Source: UBA935 sp031556725 (GTDB taxonomy: Bacteria; Bacillota; Clostridia; Lachnospirales; Lachnospiraceae). Taken from it: a stretch of DNA of 64,000 bases. The position numbers and the translations under genes were made by a program. The stretch covers positions 1 through 64,000 of the forward strand of contig JAVBSL010000014.1 in NCBI GenBank assembly GCA_031556725.1, given 5' to 3'. Numbering within the stretch: the first letter of the stretch is position 1; every line of letters starts with the position of its first letter. Shown here one piece after another: positions 60,907 to 64,000 of the stretch. Under the pieces are notes generated by a model. The model was given only the letters and a program-made list of their open reading frames with translations. It ran no database searches and was not told the DNA's origin.

Positions 60907-62349
60907 GCTGTCCCCGAAATCTTCTTTGAATTTTTTTACCAGTTTGTCCTGCCAATCACCGATGGGCTCCAGTTTTCCGAAGAAAAAGCGGAGAATAGAG
61001 GGTTCATCGGTGAATTTTAATCCGCCGATTAAATCTCGGTTTTCGTATAGCCACAGGATGCGGTCTACGGCAAAGTGAATCTGTGATAAGGTGAACACCC
61101 GGCGGGGCAGGGCCAGGCGGAGCAGTTCCATTTTAGCGATTACTTCATTGCCGTTTTCATCCCGGTCTTCGGAAAGGGTTCCTCGTTCGGTACCTCTGAT
61201 TCCGGCCACCAGGTAGAGAGCACTGCCTACAGCGGCGGCCGGGTATTCATTGGCCGGAACTTGCGGAACGAACTTAGTGCAGTCAATATGCACGCCCAAC
61301 CCTCCGGCAGGAGTTACCATGGGGACGCCCTTTTCGGTCAGCTGGCGGGTCATTTCTTCGATAAAAATCGGCCCTTGGGAAATCATATCCTCATCCATGG
61401 ATTCTTCCAGGCCAACGGCCATTGCCTCAATCTCCCTTACAGAAATGCCGCCGTAAGTGGAAAATCCTTCATAAAGGGGTGTCAGTTCTCTGATCTTGGA
61501 ATAATCATCTTCAATACGGAAGCACATACCACCGCCCCTGGAGCAGGTCAGCTTTCTGGCCGAAAAATAGATGATATCAAAACATTTGCTGATTTTCTTC
61601 GTAATCTCCCGAATACTCATATTCTTACATTGTTCTTCTCTGGTTTTCATAAAGTAAAGATTATCAGCCAGCAGACTGGCATCCAATACATACTTGATTC
61701 CGGCTTTTTTGCAAATCTTACCAACTTCCTGGATGTTTTCCAGGGATACCGGCTGCCCCCCAATCAGATTGGTACCGGCTTCCATACGGACAAAGGCAAT
61801 GTTGGAAGCCCCTTTTTCAGTAATGAAATTGCGCAGCTTTTCCGTATCGATATTTCCCTTAAAGAGACATTCGCTTTGCGGTTTCCAGCCTTCCTCATAT
61901 AAGAATTCCTCCACAACCCCTTCTTTCTTTAAAATGTGGGCTCTGGCTGTAGTGAAGTGGTGGTTCATAGCTACAATTTGACCGGGTTTTAATAACAGTT
62001 CACAGAGCAGATGTTCACAGGCCCGCCCCTGGTGGGCAGGAACAAAATATTCCATACCAAAGATTTCCTGAACCTGTTTTTCCAGTTTATAAAAAGAGGC
62101 ACTGCCTGCATAGGCGTCATCGGCCAGCATCATAGCAGCCAATTGGCGGTCGCTCATGGCGTTTACACCGCTGTCGGTAAGCATGTCGATAAAGACATCT
62201 TCATTTTTTAATAAATGGGCATTATTACCGGCTTCCCTGTTGATTTTTACCCGCTGCTCAATGGGTAAAAGGGAGAGCTTTTGTATGATTCTTACTTTAT
62301 GCATTTCCAATGGTACTGCATTGGTCTTAATAAATTTTATATTAGCCAT
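60901..62349 (-). CDS. Beta-eliminating lyase, divergent tryptophanase/tyrosine phenol-lyase family
   Basis: PLP enzyme of 482 residues, similar in length and order to TnaA. PLP lysine K266 in FSARKLTCSRGGG aligns with the Lys of SAKKD in TnaA, and D223 in VLDAS aligns with the pyridine-binding Asp. The conserved Arg of the SARF motif is replaced (ASLLADN), and the KD after the PLP lysine is KL. The substrate may therefore differ from tryptophan. AAGGAGTTATGAT precedes the ATG at 62347-62349. Transcribed opposite to lgt and malE. Confidence 0.83.
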   Translation of the reverse strand: MANIKFIKTNAVPLEMHKVRIIQKLSLLPIEQRVKINREAGNNAHLLKNEDVFIDMLTDSGVNAMSDRQLAAMMLADDAYAGSASFYKLEKQVQEIFGMEYFVPAHQGRACEHLLCELLLKPGQIVAMNHHFTTARAHILKKEGVVEEFLYEEGWKPQSECLFKGNIDTEKLRNFITEKGASNIAFVRMEAGTNLIGGQPVSLENIQEVGKICKKAGIKYVLDASLLADNLYFMKTREEQCKNMSIREITKKISKCFDIIYFSARKLTCSRGGGMCFRIEDDYSKIRELTPLYEGFSTYGGISVREIEAMAVGLEESMDEDMISQGPIFIEEMTRQLTEKGVPMVTPAGGLGVHIDCTKFVPQVPANEYPAAAVGSALYLVAGIRGTERGTLSEDRDENGNEVIAKMELLRLALPRRVFTLSQIHFAVDRILWLYENRDLIGGLKFTDEPSILRFFFGKLEPIGDWQDKLVKKFKEDFGDSL

Positions 62350-62412
62350 ATCATAACTCCTTCTTTAATTTACAGGTATTATCTCCATAAAGCCGGAAAA
62401 TATGTAAAAGGT

Positions 62413-62426
62413 AACCGATTGCGCAA
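62413..62426. promoter_or_regulatory. LacI-type operator site 1
   Basis: AACCGATTGCGCAA, identical to site 2. It contains the perfect 8-bp palindrome TTGCGCAA. Lies 64 bp upstream of the malE -35 and in the promoter zone of the divergent lyase gene. Confidence 0.7.
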
Positions 62427-62489
62427 ATGATAAAAAGAAGTTGTGGAAAGTGCACAAAAAAATATTAAATAAATGTAGAAAAGTATGCA

Positions 62490-62518
62490 TTGACAATAAC
62501 GAAAAGTAGGTATAAAAT
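62490..62518 (+). promoter_or_regulatory. Promoter of the maltose-type transporter
   Basis: TTGACA (62490-62495), 17-bp spacer, TAAAAT (62513-62518). Confidence 0.7.
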
Positions 62519-62530
62519 GAATTTATGAAC

Positions 62531-62544
62531 AACCGATTGCGCAA
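62531..62544. promoter_or_regulatory. LacI-type operator site 2
   Basis: AACCGATTGCGCAA, 118 bp from site 1, starting about 12 bases after the -10, a repressing position. It resembles MalR-type sites of Firmicutes. Confidence 0.75.
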
Positions 62545-62601
62545 GCAAAAAACAAGTTGTTTAAATCATAAAAATAAGAATTTTCACAGGGAGGAAAATC
62601 T

Positions 62602-63885
62602 ATGAAGAAAAAATTATTATCAGTTTTACTGACAACCGCAATGGTTGCATCCGTACTTACCGGCTGTGGTAAGAAAACAGAAGCACCTGCAGCAGAATCA
62701 GCACCTGCAACAGAGGCAGCCCCCGCAGCAGAAGCAGCACCTGCTGAAGAAACAGCAAGCACCGGTTTAACCACCGATGATATTACCTTAACCGTATGGG
62801 AATCTACCGGTGGTCCCGATGAATTTATCAAACAGGCCGGCGAAGCTTTTACAAAAATGTATCCTAACATCAAAATTGAATACGTAAACGTAGAATTGGG
62901 TGATGCAGGAACCCAGATTGCATTAGACGGCCCAGCCGGAATAGGCCCCGACGTATTTGCGGCTCCTCATGATAAATTAGGCGAATTGGTTGCCGGTGGA
63001 CATGTACTTCCTACCGCAGACGCATCTGAAGTAGCAGGCAGTGTATTGGGCGCATGTGCTACAGCTGTAACTTATGACGGAACTATGTATGGATATCCTG
63101 TATCAGCAGAGACCTATGCACTGTTCTACAACAAAGACCTGATCGCAGAATCAGAGGTTCCCACCACATGGGAAGACCTGAGAAGCTTTGCAGAAGATTT
63201 TAACGCTAATAATCCTGGTAAGTACGGCTTTATGATGGACGTTGGAAATGGCTACTACACCATCCTTTTCACCACCAGTGAAGGAAATCTGTTATTTGGA
63301 CCCAGCGGAACAGATACCAGCTCTACCAATATTAATTCGGCAGCATCTGTAGCCGGTATGGAATTCTTTGCCTCCTTAAGAAGCGCATTGGATGTTCCCG
63401 CAACAGACTTACAGACAGCACAGGCAGACGCAGCTTTCGGCAGCGGCAATGTAGCTATGCATATTACCGGACCCTGGAATATTGCTACTTTTGAAGAACA
63501 GGGCATCAACTTTGGTGTAACCGCACTGCCCAGTCTCCCCGGCGACAGCAAACCGGCAGCTTCTTTTTCCGGAACCAGATCTATGTTTGTATCTGCTTAC
63601 ACCGATTACCCGGCAGAAGCAGCAGCATTTGCTAAATTCCTGACCACTGATGAAATGCAGTCTTTGAGATATGAAATTACCGGTGCACTTCCTTCTATTG
63701 ATGTAACCGTTGACAGTCCTTACGCAGCGGGCTTTGTAAAACAGTTAGACTATGCTTTCCCGATGCCTTCTATTCCTGAGATGAATGCTTATTGGGATGC
63801 AATGAATGCAGCAAGTGCCAATATCTGGAATGGTGCGGATATTCAGGCGGAACTGGATGCATGTGATAAGGCAATTCTTCAGTAG
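62602..63885 (+). CDS. Family 1 ABC sugar-binding lipoprotein (maltose/maltodextrin type)
   Basis: Extracellular solute-binding protein, 427 residues. Signal peptide with lipobox LTGC, then an Ala/Glu/Pro-rich linker (residues about 25-52) that spaces it from the membrane. MalE-like motifs: TVWESTGGPDEFIKQAGEAF, GPDVFAAPHDKLGELV, PVSAETYALFYNKDL and MHITGPWNI. Maltodextrin as substrate is inferred from family and operator. Permease genes are expected past the window end. Confidence 0.92.
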   Translation: MKKKLLSVLLTTAMVASVLTGCGKKTEAPAAESAPATEAAPAAEAAPAEETASTGLTTDDITLTVWESTGGPDEFIKQAGEAFTKMYPNIKIEYVNVELGDAGTQIALDGPAGIGPDVFAAPHDKLGELVAGGHVLPTADASEVAGSVLGACATAVTYDGTMYGYPVSAETYALFYNKDLIAESEVPTTWEDLRSFAEDFNANNPGKYGFMMDVGNGYYTILFTTSEGNLLFGPSGTDTSSTNINSAASVAGMEFFASLRSALDVPATDLQTAQADAAFGSGNVAMHITGPWNIATFEEQGINFGVTALPSLPGDSKPAASFSGTRSMFVSAYTDYPAEAAAFAKFLTTDEMQSLRYEITGALPSIDVTVDSPYAAGFVKQLDYAFPMPSIPEMNAYWDAMNAASANIWNGADIQAELDACDKAILQ

Positions 63886-63924
63886 ATATGATATAATGTA
63901 ACAGTATAAATTTTAGTAACTTAA

Positions 63925-63968
63925 GGCACCTCAAAATAAAGCTACAGGTATTTTGGGGTGCCCTTTTT
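63925..63968 (+). terminator. Terminator or attenuating hairpin after the sugar-binding gene
   Basis: GGCACCTCAAAATA pairs with TATTTTGGGGTGCC (one G-U), then CTTTTT. It may reduce transcription of the permease genes relative to the binding protein. Confidence 0.88.
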
Positions 63969-64000
63969 AAAGGGAACAGCAACAAAAAGGAAAGAGGGTG

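Overview
This 64 kb window comes from a low- to mid-GC, spore-forming anaerobic Firmicute of the class Clostridia, most likely Lachnospiraceae. The reasons are the division/cell-wall cluster running into spoIIGA-sigE-sigG, many TTG and GTG starts behind strong Shine-Dalgarno sequences, a DUF5688 gene, a domain-swapped GH3 glucosidase and a sodium-pump decarboxylase beta subunit. No transposase, integrase, phage gene or CRISPR array was seen. The window looks like ordinary chromosome with a few accessory patches.

Layout. 1-5.8 kb: end of rlmN, the phosphatase/kinase pair prpC-prkC, rsgA and ychF, closed by a terminator. 6-19 kb: the dcw cluster (mraZ, rsmH, ftsL, two class B PBPs, mraY, murD, ftsW, murA, divIB, ftsZ). 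mraZ is preceded by four GTGG boxes spaced exactly 10 bp apart. 19-22.5 kb: spoIIGA-sigE behind a Spo0A-type promoter, two very long palindromes, then ylmC (minus) divergent from sigG. 22.6-23.5 kb: an AT-rich orphan membrane protein. 23.5-37.4 kb: a molybdenum cofactor and formate dehydrogenase block (moeA, mobA-mobB fusion, a molybdopterin-binding protein, moaC, modABC, moaA, MOSC, mogA; then, behind a separate promoter with three 20-bp repeats, fdhD, a NuoF/GltD-type flavoprotein and fdhA). These genes import molybdate, build most of the cofactor, and encode the enzyme that uses it together with an NAD(P)H electron partner. 37.7-44.7 kb: nrdR, oadB with a 46-residue OadG-like partner, and a five-gene peptide/nickel ABC transporter. 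44.8-54 kb: a small conserved protein, yqeG, aroE-aroK-aroQ, efp, DUF5688, tRNA-Arg(CCG), an SH3 protein, a Gfo/Idh/MocA oxidoreductase, a small helical protein and gdhA. 54-60 kb: a BlaI/BlaR1-like sensor pair with tandem operators, then LacI plus a GH3 glucosidase. 60-64 kb: lgt, a divergent tryptophanase-family enzyme (minus), and a maltose-type binding protein behind paired operators; the rest of that transporter probably lies past the window end.

Most interesting signals: the two giant palindromes between sigE and ylmC/sigG; a long hairpin that buries the ribosome-binding site of the second PBP, whose KTG box reads KTA; the 20-bp triplicate repeat at the fdhD promoter and an FdhD without its usual CxxC; a BlaR1-like metalloprotease with a non-PBP sensor domain; a tRNA enclosed by complementary arms; and a dispersed 49-bp palindromic repeat in two copies. 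All family assignments were made by reading the sequence, with no database search.
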